64,000 nt of DNA from Sulfurimonas marina (GCF_014905095.1 NZ_CP041165.1:2108001-2172000); one strand, 5' to 3'. Shown: positions 9,433-18,570, counted from the first letter of the stretch. Program-made: numbers and translations. The notes: a model not told the origin generated them from the sequence alone.

Positions 9433-9538
9433 ATTATTTCCTTATATTTCTTTACCCAGCTACTTATGCAGTCAAGGTGCCACTACTTTGGTGGACTTGC
9501 CCAACCATTATGTTGGAGATATGTTAAATCAACTAAAA
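9433..9538 (-). other. rpmI-rplT intergenic region with two hairpins
   Basis: The gap is longer than usual for this pair. On the transcribed strand it can form a 5-bp hairpin (CCAAC/GTTGG, 9501-9516) and a second two-part hairpin (CAAG plus CCAC paired with GTGG plus CTTG, 9473-9499). No T-run follows, so these are not simple terminators. An L20-binding control element is one possibility. Confidence 0.4.
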
Positions 9539-9730
9539 TTAGTTAATCATAGCCTTAATGTTTTTTTCGTCAACTTTAGCAACTACTTTAGGAGTATTTT
9601 GCTCACGACGAGTTTGTGCATCTTGTTTTGTTAAGATGTGGCTTCTAAACGCAGTACCACGTTTAATTTGACCATTTTTCTTAACTTTAAAGCGCTTAAC
9701 AGCACCTTTTACCGATTTCATTTTTGGCAT
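9539..9730 (-). CDS. rpmI: 50S ribosomal protein L35
   Basis: A 63-residue basic protein, normal length for L35, beginning [20 protein letters not shown] with the usual SHILTK segment. It is a small 50S subunit protein. AAAGGAG precedes the ATG. It is first in the rpmI-rplT unit; infC, often upstream, is absent, and instead a divergent small gene starts 84 nt away. Confidence 0.97.
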   Translation of the reverse strand: MPKMKSVKGAVKRFKVKKNGQIKRGTAFRSHILTKQDAQTRREQNTPKVVAKVDEKNIKAMIN

Positions 9731-9814
9731 CGATGGCTCCTTTGTAAAATTTCCGCTATATTTCGGAACGCGAATTATACCAAATTTTTTCTAAATTTTT
9801 GTTATACTTTGTAT

Positions 9815-10042
9815 ATGAATTCAATTAACCATATAAAAAAAGCGCTCAAAGAGCTTGATGAAGAGGTAGAGAAAATACTGCTGGATTGGGATATACCCCT
9901 CAATGAAAAAGATAATCTTATGCTGCCTATTTTACAACAAAAAAAAGTTTTAACACAGACATTGGAAGACTTGGAATATCTACGAGACAATCCACCCACA
10001 CCAAACCAACCGTGTGGCATTTCCAAATACAGAGAGGAGTAG
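9815..10042 (+). CDS. Small hypothetical protein, helical
   Basis: A 75-residue protein rich in Glu, Lys and Leu, likely mostly helical, with no recognised domain. I start it at the ATG at 9815 because a TATACT -10 box at 9803-9808 lies only 6 nt upstream and there is no ribosome-binding site, which suggests a leaderless mRNA. An ATG much further upstream in the same frame would overlap rpmI and is unlikely. It is divergent from rpmI and ends 7 nt before the convergent chemoreceptor gene. Function unknown. Confidence 0.6.
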   Translation: MNSINHIKKALKELDEEVEKILLDWDIPLNEKDNLMLPILQQKKVLTQTLEDLEYLRDNPPTPNQPCGISKYREE

Positions 10043-10049
10043 TTTAAAA

Positions 10050-11339
10050 TTACTCATATCTCTCCTCAACCATTTTATCAAGTAATGCAAACAATTTATT
10101 ACTCGATTCTTCCATCTCGGCAAAATATTCAATAACTTTATCTTTATGTTTCATTACTGAATGATTTTTGATAAATTCAACATTTTTTAGAATATCCTTA
10201 TGAATATTAATATGCGGCTCTTCAAGTTTTGCGTAAGAGTTTGTATGTGAGTAATCATCTTTACCGCGTCCATAGTACCACTTAGAGAAACTACAACTAT
10301 CATGCTGACTCTCCATGAGGTCATTCATTTTCTCATTTAACACCGATGAATATGCAGCATTTTTATACACGATATGATTTATCTTAATTGTTGTTACACG
10401 GTTAGAACTTTTAATAAAAGAAGCAATTTTTGCATTACTATCAGCATTTTTGTTTACATCTTCCAATGTTGTTTTCAGCTCTTGAATCCCCTCATTTGAT
10501 TCAACGGCGATAGTTTCAATCTCTTTTGAGATCTCGTTAATTCCATCCGCTTCCTGCTGCAGTGATTTTGTTGTCACTGAGATCTCGGCAGTTGCACGCT
10601 GTGTACGCTCTGCCAACTTTCTAACTTCATCGGCAACTACCGCAAATCCGCGTCCATGTTCACCTGCACGGGCTGCTTCAATTGCAGCATTGAGTGCAAG
10701 CAGATTTGTCTGATCTGCAATATCTTTGATAAGGTCTAAAACGGAAGTGATATCGTTTGTTTGTGCTGAAAGGGTTTCTATCGCTTCAGTACTGCTGATA
10801 ATAAGGTTAGCTAAATGTTCAATTTTGACACTTAGCTCATCAATTAGATTTAAACTTCCTTTAGCTTCATCAGCCATCAACTGTGAGGAGTCAGCAACTT
10901 TTCGAATATTTTGTAAACTCGTCTCCATCGCATTTTGAATCTTGTGAAGACTCTCTTGCATTCCACCTCCAAGTTCACTAAAACGAGTTCCAAGTTCCCC
11001 TTTTACCTTTGCATTGTGTCCGAGTATTACCCCTTCAACTCCCTGAGCTACTAAATGCGCATTTTGTTTAAAAGCACCTTTTAAACCGTGCGGGTCTACA
11101 TTTCTATGTTCTAAACCTTCATTAGCAGCATCTATCGAAGTTTTTGTCTCCCTCATAAATGCTTCTGTTTGATCAAGCATATTATTAATAGACCATGCAG
11201 CTTCTCCAAGAGGATCTGATTTGTCAATACCCGTTATCCTGCTGTCCAACCTACCGTTTGCTGCATCTTTAACGACGCTAAGAAGTTTTTCAAATAGTTG
11301 TTTATCTACTTTAATTGTATTGTGATCTGAACCAAACAT
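10050..11339 (-). CDS. Soluble methyl-accepting chemoreceptor with C-terminal zinc-binding CZB domain
   Basis: A 429-residue chemoreceptor without membrane segments. The signalling hairpin is clear ([20 protein letters not shown], near residues 210-230). After it, residues about 320-429 form a CZB-type domain: [14 protein letters not shown] followed by PHINIHKD, giving the His/Cys zinc ligands. Soluble CZB receptors such as H. pylori TlpD sense reactive oxygen or energy state. Its start overlaps the stop of the PAS gene by one base, so the pair probably forms a two-piece receptor, comparable in logic to CetA/CetB. Confidence 0.9.
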   Translation of the reverse strand: MFGSDHNTIKVDKQLFEKLLSVVKDAANGRLDSRITGIDKSDPLGEAAWSINNMLDQTEAFMRETKTSIDAANEGLEHRNVDPHGLKGAFKQNAHLVAQGVEGVILGHNAKVKGELGTRFSELGGGMQESLHKIQNAMETSLQNIRKVADSSQLMADEAKGSLNLIDELSVKIEHLANLIISSTEAIETLSAQTNDITSVLDLIKDIADQTNLLALNAAIEAARAGEHGRGFAVVADEVRKLAERTQRATAEISVTTKSLQQEADGINEISKEIETIAVESNEGIQELKTTLEDVNKNADSNAKIASFIKSSNRVTTIKINHIVYKNAAYSSVLNEKMNDLMESQHDSCSFSKWYYGRGKDDYSHTNSYAKLEEPHINIHKDILKNVEFIKNHSVMKHKDKVIEYFAEMEESSNKLFALLDKMVEERYE

Positions 11340-11857
11340 TAGAGACTCCCATTTTGAATTGTATTAATAAACTCATCATATGAAACACCGCGTTCATTCA
11401 GAAGGTTTGTCAAATACTCTGAAGAAGCTTCTATACCACCCCTTTGCTCCTCTTGCAAAAGAGTTTTGTAAAGCTCGATCACAACACCAAGATTTTTCTC
11501 ATTTGGCTTTCTTCTTACTGAATAATATCCGATGATATTATGGTTTTCATCTACAGATGCCGTTACATTTGCATACACCCAGTAGTAACTTCCATCTGCT
11601 GAAAGGTTTTTTACATACGCAAAAATCTCTTTTTGATTTTGTACACGTTCCCATAACAACTTAAAAATTAAACGGGGCATATCAGGGTGCCTGATGATGT
11701 TATGCGGTTGCCCAAGCAACTGTGCTTCACTAAGCTTTGACAACTGCATAAAGATCTCATTACAATAGGTAATTTGTCCCTTTAGATCAGTTTTAGAGAC
11801 AATAAAATCATCTTCATCCATAATAAGTTCATGATTTGTAGGAGTTACATTTTTCAT
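11339..11857 (-). CDS. PAS domain protein, Aer/CetB-like
   Basis: A 172-residue soluble protein with a single PAS domain (about residues 15-125), including the [19 protein letters not shown] segment typical of Aer and CetB, which bind FAD and sense redox or energy state. The short C-terminal part is helical. It is translationally coupled to the CZB chemoreceptor (one-base overlap), suggesting that it supplies sensory input to that receptor. AAAGG lies upstream of the ATG. Confidence 0.85.
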   Translation of the reverse strand: MKNVTPTNHELIMDEDDFIVSKTDLKGQITYCNEIFMQLSKLSEAQLLGQPHNIIRHPDMPRLIFKLLWERVQNQKEIFAYVKNLSADGSYYWVYANVTASVDENHNIIGYYSVRRKPNEKNLGVVIELYKTLLQEEQRGGIEASSEYLTNLLNERGVSYDEFINTIQNGSL

Positions 11858-12078
11858 ACATATAAACCTTTATTTTCTCAAAATTTGTTCATTATATTGT
11901 AATGAAATAAATAATAAGAATATTTCTAAAAAAAGATGTTTTATTGTTTAAGATTGTTACTTTTAGTATAAGAAAAATAAATAGTCTGCACATAGAAGGG
12001 CTAAAATTATATTTACTCTTTTTAGGTTTTGTTGATTGTATTAGTAAGTTGTTATTTTGGAAGTTTTTTAATGAAGGT

Positions 12079-12183
12079 GCCCCTCCCCAGATCCCTGCGG
12101 CACATAGGAGTACAAGGTGTGCTGCTGTGTTCCCACCCTGACACATTGTCTCGTAAACCCATTGCACAGGTCTAAAGAAGAGC
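12079..12183 (-). ncRNA. ffs: 4.5S signal recognition particle RNA (small bacterial SRP RNA)
   Basis: On the minus strand a GGAA tetraloop (12133-12130) sits in the diagnostic frame GTCAGG-n3-GGAA-n3-AGCAGC. The loop-closing pairs differ from E. coli but still pair (G-C, U-A, G-C). Outer helices form between GAG/CUC, CAA/UUG and GUGU/ACAC, and the ends pair over 13 bp (GCUCUUCUUUAGA with UCUGGGGAGGGGC). A TATAAT at 12195-12190 predicts transcription start exactly at the paired 5' end (12183). The RNA works with Ffh to target membrane proteins. The remaining minus-strand stretch down to 11858 is AT-rich with no gene seen. Confidence 0.92.
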
Positions 12184-12189
12184 GCCGGA

Positions 12190-12233
12190 ATTATACCCTA
12201 AAAAATGTAAACAACAAAAAATTTTTGTATAAT
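12190..12233. promoter_or_regulatory. Divergent -10 boxes for SRP RNA (-) and the recycling operon (+)
   Basis: A TATAAT on the minus strand (12195-12190) drives the SRP RNA. A TATAAT on the plus strand (12228-12233) lies 5 nt before the ATG at 12239. Neither has a good -35 box, but T-rich stretches precede both, the usual pattern for Campylobacterota sigma70 promoters. Confidence 0.7.
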
Positions 12234-12238
12234 AAACC

Positions 12239-12766
12239 ATGATTTATATAATTACAGCGCTAAAAAGTGAAGCACAAGCTTTTGTCGACAAGTACAAACT
12301 CAAAAAATCAACACTTAAAAACTACACCCTTTTCTTTAACGATCAGATGAAACTAATTGTAAGTAACATCGGTATAGAGAATGCTCGCTTTGCCACACAA
12401 ACCCTTATCAACTATTATGACATTACAGATGATGACATCTATATAAATATCGGTGTTTGCGGTGCGAATCAAAACCATAATATAGGGGAACTTTTAAAAG
12501 TTGGCTCGATTACTCATCAAGAGATAACATACAGTTTTGATGAGGGTATTACCCTTACCTGTGTCGATCAGGAGATACACGGTGGAGGTTTTGAAGCGGT
12601 AGATATGGAGAGTTACGGCTTTTACGATGCTGTTATTCACAACCCTGCTATTAAAAATTTTGCGCTCTACAAAGTAGTAAGCGACCATTATGAACCCCAC
12701 ACGCTTAATAAAGATATGGTAAAATCGCTTATCTTTAAACAACTGGAAAATATGGAGCTCTTTTGA
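12239..12766 (+). CDS. Nucleoside phosphorylase-like protein (MTA/SAH nucleosidase superfamily)
   Basis: A 175-residue protein, shorter than typical MTA/SAH nucleosidases (about 230). It shows the superfamily pattern: an N-terminal MIYIITALKSEA strand, NIGVCGA, and the catalytic-region DMESYGFYDA followed by KVVSDHYE. It likely acts on a nucleoside or similar N-glycoside, but the truncated form leaves the substrate uncertain. It has no ribosome-binding site and its -10 box is 5 nt from the ATG, so the operon mRNA seems leaderless. Its stop overlaps the next start (TTGA), linking it to the peptidoglycan-recycling genes, where its role is unexplained. Confidence 0.75.
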   Translation: MIYIITALKSEAQAFVDKYKLKKSTLKNYTLFFNDQMKLIVSNIGIENARFATQTLINYYDITDDDIYINIGVCGANQNHNIGELLKVGSITHQEITYSFDEGITLTCVDQEIHGGGFEAVDMESYGFYDAVIHNPAIKNFALYKVVSDHYEPHTLNKDMVKSLIFKQLENMELF

Positions 12767-14442
12767 AACTACTACTAACTTTTTTACTCTTTCTCTTACC
12801 TCTTCAAGCGGAGATTAACGATTCACAATTAAAACAACTGATTGCAAGGATGCTTATTGTTGGATTTGAAGGGGACAGACTCGAGCAAAATTCCACAATC
12901 ATCCAAGACCTCAAAGACTATCCGATGGGTGGGGTAATCCTTTTTGATAAAAACCTCAAAGAGCCAAGTAAAACAAAAAATATCATTGATCCAAAACAAC
13001 TTCAAGAACTTACAAAAACACTTCAAGAAAATGCTACGCAACCTCTTTTTATCTCTATTGATCAAGAGGGTGGAAAAGTTGCACGCCTAAAAGAGAGTCA
13101 AGGTTTTTACAAGGCACCCTCAGCGAAAGAGGTTGCAACGCTCTCTTTAGCTGAAAGCCGTATCTTTTATAAAAAACAAGCACAAATGCTCCAAGAAAAT
13201 GGGATAGATCTCAACTTTGCACCGGTAGTTGATCTCTCACTCAATCCAAATAACAAAGTGATAGCAGGACTGGAGCGCTCATACGGAAAAACTCCCAAAG
13301 AGGTGGTGTGCTATGCCTCTATCATGATAGAGGAGCAAAATAAAGCTGGTGTTTTAAGTGTTTTAAAACATTTTCCGGGACATGGTTCATCTTTAGAGGA
13401 TTCCCATAAAGGGTTTGTTGATATTAGCGATACCTGGAGTGAAATCGAGCTTGAACCATATAAACAGCTTATTGCTCAAAACAAGATTGATCTTATTATG
13501 ACCGCACACGTATTTAATAAACATCTTGATCCCGCTTACCCCGCAACACTTTCACATAATGTAAATACAAAGCTTTTACGTGAACAACTCGGCTTTCGTG
13601 GTGTAATAATTAGTGATGATCTACAGATGAAAGCTATTGCTGAGCACTACTCTTTAAAAGAGACTCTGACTCTTGCGATCAACTCAGGTGTCGATATGGT
13701 TCTCTTCGGAAACCAGTTAGGATCAAATACTCCTGAGGAGATAATTGAGACTATCTTTACAGAGGTAAAAGAACAACATATCCCTCTTAAGCGTATTGTT
13801 GAAGCCAACAACAGGATCGAAGCACTTCATACAAAACAAAAAATCGTTCAAAAACCGATAGTTTTTACACCTCACCGAATTGAGCTGACAAAACAGTATA
13901 TTAAACAACACTACAATAAAGATGTAGAGAACATAAAAATAACTCCAAAGATGATAGTTCTGCACTGGACGGCTGTAATGGGTCTTGAAGATTCTTTTAA
14001 ACGTCTTTACCCAGAAGAGTTGCTTACAGATCGAAAAGATATTGCCAACGCTTCGCTTTTAAATGTCTCGTCCCACTTTTTAGTTGATCGAAACGGAACT
14101 ATCTACCAACTCATGCCCGACAACTATATGGCAAGACACGTGATAGGTCTTAACTATACAACGATTGGTGTTGAGAATGTGGGCGGTGAAGGAAACAAAA
14201 AAGAGGATCTTACTCCTGCACAGTTAAAAGCAAACATTGAACTGGTACGTTACCTCAGAACAAAATATCCTACAATTGACTACCTTATCGGTCATCATGA
14301 ATATAGAGAGTTTGAAGATACACCTCTTTGGCTCGAACGTGATAAAGGATACAGAACTAAAAAAGCTGATCCTGGCGATAAATTTATGAACGACGTACAC
14401 TCAAACGTAAAAGATTTAGGGCTGAAATCCCATTATGAATAG
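12763..14442 (+). CDS. Secreted NagZ-type beta-N-acetylglucosaminidase fused to an AmpD/AmiD-type amidase
   Basis: A 559-residue bifunctional enzyme. A signal peptide (first 16-18 residues) sends it to the periplasm. Residues about 20-350 form a GH3 NagZ domain with KHFPGHG near 202-208, DSH near 213 and the nucleophile region ISDD near 283. Residues about 385-545 form an Amidase_2 domain with zinc ligands in LHW (about 402), GHHEY and KADPGDKF. It should remove GlcNAc and the peptide from GlcNAc-anhydroMurNAc-peptides, releasing anhydroMurNAc outside the cytoplasm. It starts at TTG with GGAG upstream, and overlaps both neighbours. Confidence 0.92.
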   Translation: MKLLLTFLLFLLPLQAEINDSQLKQLIARMLIVGFEGDRLEQNSTIIQDLKDYPMGGVILFDKNLKEPSKTKNIIDPKQLQELTKTLQENATQPLFISIDQEGGKVARLKESQGFYKAPSAKEVATLSLAESRIFYKKQAQMLQENGIDLNFAPVVDLSLNPNNKVIAGLERSYGKTPKEVVCYASIMIEEQNKAGVLSVLKHFPGHGSSLEDSHKGFVDISDTWSEIELEPYKQLIAQNKIDLIMTAHVFNKHLDPAYPATLSHNVNTKLLREQLGFRGVIISDDLQMKAIAEHYSLKETLTLAINSGVDMVLFGNQLGSNTPEEIIETIFTEVKEQHIPLKRIVEANNRIEALHTKQKIVQKPIVFTPHRIELTKQYIKQHYNKDVENIKITPKMIVLHWTAVMGLEDSFKRLYPEELLTDRKDIANASLLNVSSHFLVDRNGTIYQLMPDNYMARHVIGLNYTTIGVENVGGEGNKKEDLTPAQLKANIELVRYLRTKYPTIDYLIGHHEYREFEDTPLWLERDKGYRTKKADPGDKFMNDVHSNVKDLGLKSHYE

Positions 14443-15907
14443 TGCTTTTTCTTCACTTGACTGGGCTATATTTGCAACCTATCTTGTTATCCTGGCATTA
14501 AGTTCGTACTTCTTCTCAAAAATAAAAATCAGTTCAACAAAAGAGTACTTCACCTCAGCCAATTCAATTCCCGCATTAGCCGCTGCGATCTCGATCGTAG
14601 CTACTACTCAATCAGCCGCAACCTTTTTAGGTGTCCCGGAGTTTGCCTATAAAAACAACTTTACCCTTATAGGATTTTATATCTCCTCACTTTTGGCGGT
14701 GTTGTTTGTAGCGTATGTGTTTGTTCCTAAATTTTATGCGATCAAAGCCCTTACCGTTTATGAACTTTTGGAAAAACGCTACGGAGAAAACTCAAAACGA
14801 CAAGCGGGAGTTATGTTTTTAGTCGGACGGGTACTTGCCAGCGGTGCACGCCTCTACATCGCCGCTCTTGCTGTGAGTATGATTCTGTTTTTAGATATCT
14901 CCTTTTTACATATGGTTTTTGCTATCTCGCTACTGCTTTTTGGAGCACTTATATACACCTATTTCGGAGGAGTGAAGTCGGTCATCTACAGCGACATTAT
15001 CCAGAGTGTTGTTTATGTGAGTGCCGGCGCTGTCGTTTTTTACTACCTCTACACTTCCTTGCAAGTTGAAGATATCTATACAACACTTCAGTCACTTGGA
15101 AAACTACAAATAATCGAGACCTCTATAGACGGAAAGTTTAGCATCTACGGTCTCCTTGGTGGATGGCTGCTTTTAAATATTGCAGCATTTGGACTCGATC
15201 AAGATATGAGTCAAAGGGTACTTTCGTGTAAAGATACAAAAGAAGCACAACGCTCACTTATCCTCTCGATCCTTTTTACAATCCCTATCGTGCTACTGTT
15301 TTTAGGGATCGGTGCCCTGCTCTTTTTACACTACCAAAACAATGAGATAGTGCAAAGTTTCGGTGATGAGAAGATCACAATCTTTATGTACTACATCTTA
15401 AACGAGATGCCAGAAGGTCTGCGTGGCTTTATAACGGTTGGTGCAATTGCCGCCGCACTCTCATCGACAAACTCGGTTTTAGGAGCTATGAGTTCCGTTG
15501 CTATTGAGGATATCTACAAACCCTACAAACTAAAAAAAGAGCCCTCTACAGATGAGAGACACTTTTTAAAAGCTTCAAGAACGGGAGTATTACTCTTTGC
15601 ACTTGCACTCTTTTCAATGGCAGTTATCAGCTACTTTTGGCAACGCTATCTCGAAGTTTCACTTATCGCTTTTGCGTTAGGTGTAATGGCATTTGCTTAT
15701 ACAGGACTTTTAGGGGTTTATTTTTCTGCTATCTTTACAAAAAGGGGGAGTGCAAAGCTTGTCCCTTTTGCACTTTTTGGCGGTTTTTTAACGGTACTGC
15801 TTCTGCAAACTTCAGCTTTAGGATTTTCCATAGGGTATGACTGGCAGATAGCAGTTGGAACGCTTATCGCTTTTCTTATTATGATGACAGGAGCTGAAAA
15901 TGGCTAA
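14435..15907 (+). CDS. Sodium:solute symporter (SSS family), candidate amino-sugar importer
   Basis: A 490-residue protein with about 13 membrane segments and SSS marks: TKEYFTSANSIPALAAAISIVATTQSAATFLG near the N terminus and the ALSSTNSVLGAMSSV stretch in the middle. SSS proteins import sugars, amino acids or organic acids with Na+. Its start overlaps the NagZ-amidase stop and its stop overlaps anmK, so it very likely carries the product of the first to the second, namely anhydroMurNAc (inference from operon order). It would replace AmpG, which is not present here. Confidence 0.88.
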   Translation: MNSAFSSLDWAIFATYLVILALSSYFFSKIKISSTKEYFTSANSIPALAAAISIVATTQSAATFLGVPEFAYKNNFTLIGFYISSLLAVLFVAYVFVPKFYAIKALTVYELLEKRYGENSKRQAGVMFLVGRVLASGARLYIAALAVSMILFLDISFLHMVFAISLLLFGALIYTYFGGVKSVIYSDIIQSVVYVSAGAVVFYYLYTSLQVEDIYTTLQSLGKLQIIETSIDGKFSIYGLLGGWLLLNIAAFGLDQDMSQRVLSCKDTKEAQRSLILSILFTIPIVLLFLGIGALLFLHYQNNEIVQSFGDEKITIFMYYILNEMPEGLRGFITVGAIAAALSSTNSVLGAMSSVAIEDIYKPYKLKKEPSTDERHFLKASRTGVLLFALALFSMAVISYFWQRYLEVSLIAFALGVMAFAYTGLLGVYFSAIFTKRGSAKLVPFALFGGFLTVLLLQTSALGFSIGYDWQIAVGTLIAFLIMMTGAENG

Positions 15908-16976
15908 ATATATAGGGGTAATGAGTGGTACGAGTCTGGATGGAATCGATATAGTACTGTGTGATATTGATAACTCGTGCTGCACACTGCTTCATGCAAA
16001 TGAATACCCTTACCACAGTGCACTCAAACAAGAGGTACTCCAAATGATAGATGAGCAAACTACACTCAAAAAGATTGGTGAACTCGATGTAAAACTGGGA
16101 GATATGTTTGCCTCAAATATCAATGCTTTCATCACGCAATACCAAATAGATACAAATGAAGTGACGGCGATTGGTCTACACGGACAAACGCTTTGGCATG
16201 AACCAAACTCTAAACACCCTTTTTCGATGCAATTAGGTTCTGCCAGTGTAGTAGCGGCTCAAACAAACATAGATGTCGTAAACGACTTCCGATCAAAAGA
16301 TGTTGCTAACGGCGGACAAGGCGCTCCGTTTGCCCCAGCTTTTCATCAATTTGTTTTTGACAGACTCTATAAAAATATAGCCGTTGTAAATATCGGAGGG
16401 ATGGCAAACGTCACCCTCTTAGGTGATCGTTATCTCGGCTGGGATTCCGGATGCGGCAATGTACTTCTTGATCACTGGATCTTCACAACTCAAGGGAAAA
16501 ACTACGATCAAAACGGCTCTTTTGCAAAAAGCGGCACTGTAAATGTAGAACTTTTAGCACAGATGTTAAACGATCCCTATTTTGCGAAAAAAGCACCAAA
16601 AAGCACGGGCAGGGAATATTTTAATCCTACATGGCTAAAAAAACAACTACAAGATTTTCAAGAGCTCAGCGATGCCGATATCCAAGCTACTCTTACAGAA
16701 CTCACTGCACAAACAATTGTACAAGATCTAAAAGGTGTTGAAGAGATTATCATTTGCGGCGGTGGTGCAAAAAACAGCTATCTTTGCGAGCGCATTGCAC
16801 AACTAAGCCACATAGCTGTTAAAACTACCAACGAGTATGGAATTGACAGTGATTTTTTAGAAGCGATGATCTTTGCCTGGCTCGCTTATAAGAGAATAAA
16901 TAAAGAAACGGTACAATTAAAAGAGATAACAGGAGCGAAAAAAGACTCCATTTTAGGTGTTTTAACATGCAAATAG
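15900..16976 (+). CDS. anmK: Anhydro-N-acetylmuramic acid kinase
   Basis: A 358-residue AnmK. The N-terminal GVMSGTSLDGID (about residues 6-17), GLHGQTLWHEP, DFRSKDVANGGQGAPFAPAFH and the C-terminal ICGGGAKN are family hallmarks. It opens the 1,6-anhydro bond of anhydroMurNAc and phosphorylates it with ATP to give MurNAc-6-phosphate in the cytoplasm. It lies between the putative importer and amgK, overlapping both. Confidence 0.96.
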   Translation: MAKYIGVMSGTSLDGIDIVLCDIDNSCCTLLHANEYPYHSALKQEVLQMIDEQTTLKKIGELDVKLGDMFASNINAFITQYQIDTNEVTAIGLHGQTLWHEPNSKHPFSMQLGSASVVAAQTNIDVVNDFRSKDVANGGQGAPFAPAFHQFVFDRLYKNIAVVNIGGMANVTLLGDRYLGWDSGCGNVLLDHWIFTTQGKNYDQNGSFAKSGTVNVELLAQMLNDPYFAKKAPKSTGREYFNPTWLKKQLQDFQELSDADIQATLTELTAQTIVQDLKGVEEIIICGGGAKNSYLCERIAQLSHIAVKTTNEYGIDSDFLEAMIFAWLAYKRINKETVQLKEITGAKKDSILGVLTCK

Positions 16977-17902
16977 AACAATTTTTACAAACCACTCCAT
17001 ATAAAGATTTCAAACTCGAAGTAGCCTCAGCCGATGCTAGCTTTCGAAGCTACTACCGTTTAACTAAAGATGATGAGAGTTATATCTTGATGGATGCCTC
17101 ACTTGAGAAAGAATCGCTTCACCCTTTTTTACTGGTAAGCCAAAAACTTTTAGATGTAGATGTCAAAGCCCCAAAAATTTTTCACCAAGATTTGGAATAT
17201 GGGTACCTTATACTCGAAGATTTCGGAGATACCAATCTTTTAGATCTGTTAAATGAAGAAAACTTTGAGAGCTTCTATAAAAAAGCGATCGATGAGATTA
17301 TCAAGATGCAAGGTGCAGATACAACGCAGCTTCCCCTTTATGATAAAGAGTTTTTACATTTTGAGATGGATCTGATGCAGGAGTGGTATCTGGAAAAAAA
17401 ACTCTCTCTTAACCTCTCTAGAGAAAACAAACAGATGCTCAAACAAGCACTTGAACGCATCTCAGAAATCGTTCTCTCCCAACCGCAAGAGAGTTTTGTA
17501 CATCGTGACTTTCACTCTCGTAACATTATGGTAAAAGCTGACGGCTCACTTGGCATTATCGACTATCAAGACGGGATGAGCGGTGCTATCACCTACGATC
17601 TTGTGTCACTTTTAAAAGATTGCTATATCTCTTTTGAGAGAGAAAAAGTTGAGCAGTTGGTACTCTATTTCCGCGATCGACTCGGACTTGAGGTGGAAGA
17701 TGAAGAGTTTTTAAAATGGTTTGATTTTATGGGCTTGCAACGCCATATAAAAGTGCTTGGGATCTTTTCACGCTTGCACCTTCGAGACAATAAAGAGGGC
17801 TATTTAAAAGATATCCCACTTACCCTCTCTTATGTGCTTGAGACCGCTTCAAGATATGATGAGACAAAAGAGTTGGCTGCCTTTTTAAAGAGCTTTGCAT
17901 GA
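16967..17902 (+). CDS. amgK: N-acetylmuramate/N-acetylglucosamine anomeric kinase
   Basis: A 311-residue aminoglycoside-phosphotransferase-fold kinase. HRDFHSRNIMV near 179 is the catalytic loop and IIDYQDG near 197 the metal-binding motif. Together with the adjacent murU (ATGA overlap) it matches AmgK, which makes MurNAc-1-phosphate from free MurNAc in the MurU recycling route of pseudomonads. Since AnmK yields the 6-phosphate, a phosphatase (MupP in Pseudomonas) is needed between the two; none is in this operon. Confidence 0.92.
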   Translation: MQIEQFLQTTPYKDFKLEVASADASFRSYYRLTKDDESYILMDASLEKESLHPFLLVSQKLLDVDVKAPKIFHQDLEYGYLILEDFGDTNLLDLLNEENFESFYKKAIDEIIKMQGADTTQLPLYDKEFLHFEMDLMQEWYLEKKLSLNLSRENKQMLKQALERISEIVLSQPQESFVHRDFHSRNIMVKADGSLGIIDYQDGMSGAITYDLVSLLKDCYISFEREKVEQLVLYFRDRLGLEVEDEEFLKWFDFMGLQRHIKVLGIFSRLHLRDNKEGYLKDIPLTLSYVLETASRYDETKELAAFLKSFA

Positions 17903-18570
17903 AAGCAATGATACTTGCAGCCGGACGTGGAGAACGGATGCGTCCCCTTACCGATACTACGCCAAAACCTTTACTTAAAGTGGGCGGCAAAGAGCTTATT
18001 GTATGGCATATAGAGAAATTGGCAAAAAACGGTTTTAAAGAGATTGTGATCAATATCGCCCATCTTGGGCAGCAAATACCGGAAGCTTTAGGTAACGGAG
18101 AGTGTTGGGGTGTTAAACTCTACTACTCTGACGAGCAAACAAGCGGTGCACTTGAAACTGCAGGGGGGATCAAAAAAGCGCTCTCTTTTTTAGGAGATAA
18201 GCCTTTTTTGGTGGTAAACGGTGACGTGTTTTGCGACTATGAATTTGATCCTGCATTTGATCTGCAAAATAAACTTGCCCATCTTGTTTTAGTACCAAAC
18301 CCTCCACACAATGAAAAAGGGGATTTTGGCTTAGAGAACTCTTTAGTTGTAAACCACTCAAGTGAGTTGTGGACATTTTCAGGTATAGCTTACTATAATC
18401 CTATGATATTTAATACTGTTAAGCTAGAAAAATCACCGCTTGCACCGCTGCTTCGTCAACTTATAGATCAAAAAGCAGTAAGTGGGGAGATTTTTAAGGG
18501 ACTATTTAAAGATATCGGGACACCCCAAAGGTTGGAAGAGATAAATGAGATACTTACTACTACTTCTTAG
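17899..18570 (+). CDS. murU: N-acetylmuramate-1-phosphate uridylyltransferase
   Basis: A 223-residue nucleotidyltransferase. The N terminus has the GT-A signature LAAGRGERMRPLTDTTPKPL (residues about 6-25), and VNGDVFCDY carries the metal-binding Asp. It resembles MurU, which converts MurNAc-1-phosphate and UTP to UDP-MurNAc, feeding recycled sugar back into wall synthesis past the fosfomycin-sensitive MurA step. The start overlaps the amgK stop (ATGA) and the stop overlaps the transglycosylase start by 26 nt. Confidence 0.92.
   Translation: MKAMILAAGRGERMRPLTDTTPKPLLKVGGKELIVWHIEKLAKNGFKEIVINIAHLGQQIPEALGNGECWGVKLYYSDEQTSGALETAGGIKKALSFLGDKPFLVVNGDVFCDYEFDPAFDLQNKLAHLVLVPNPPHNEKGDFGLENSLVVNHSSELWTFSGIAYYNPMIFNTVKLEKSPLAPLLRQLIDQKAVSGEIFKGLFKDIGTPQRLEEINEILTTTS

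Noticed and set aside
11892-12167. A 91-codon open frame on the minus strand over the SRP RNA
   Set aside because: It covers the conserved SRP RNA structure and has no ribosome site; its codons simply reflect the RNA gene.
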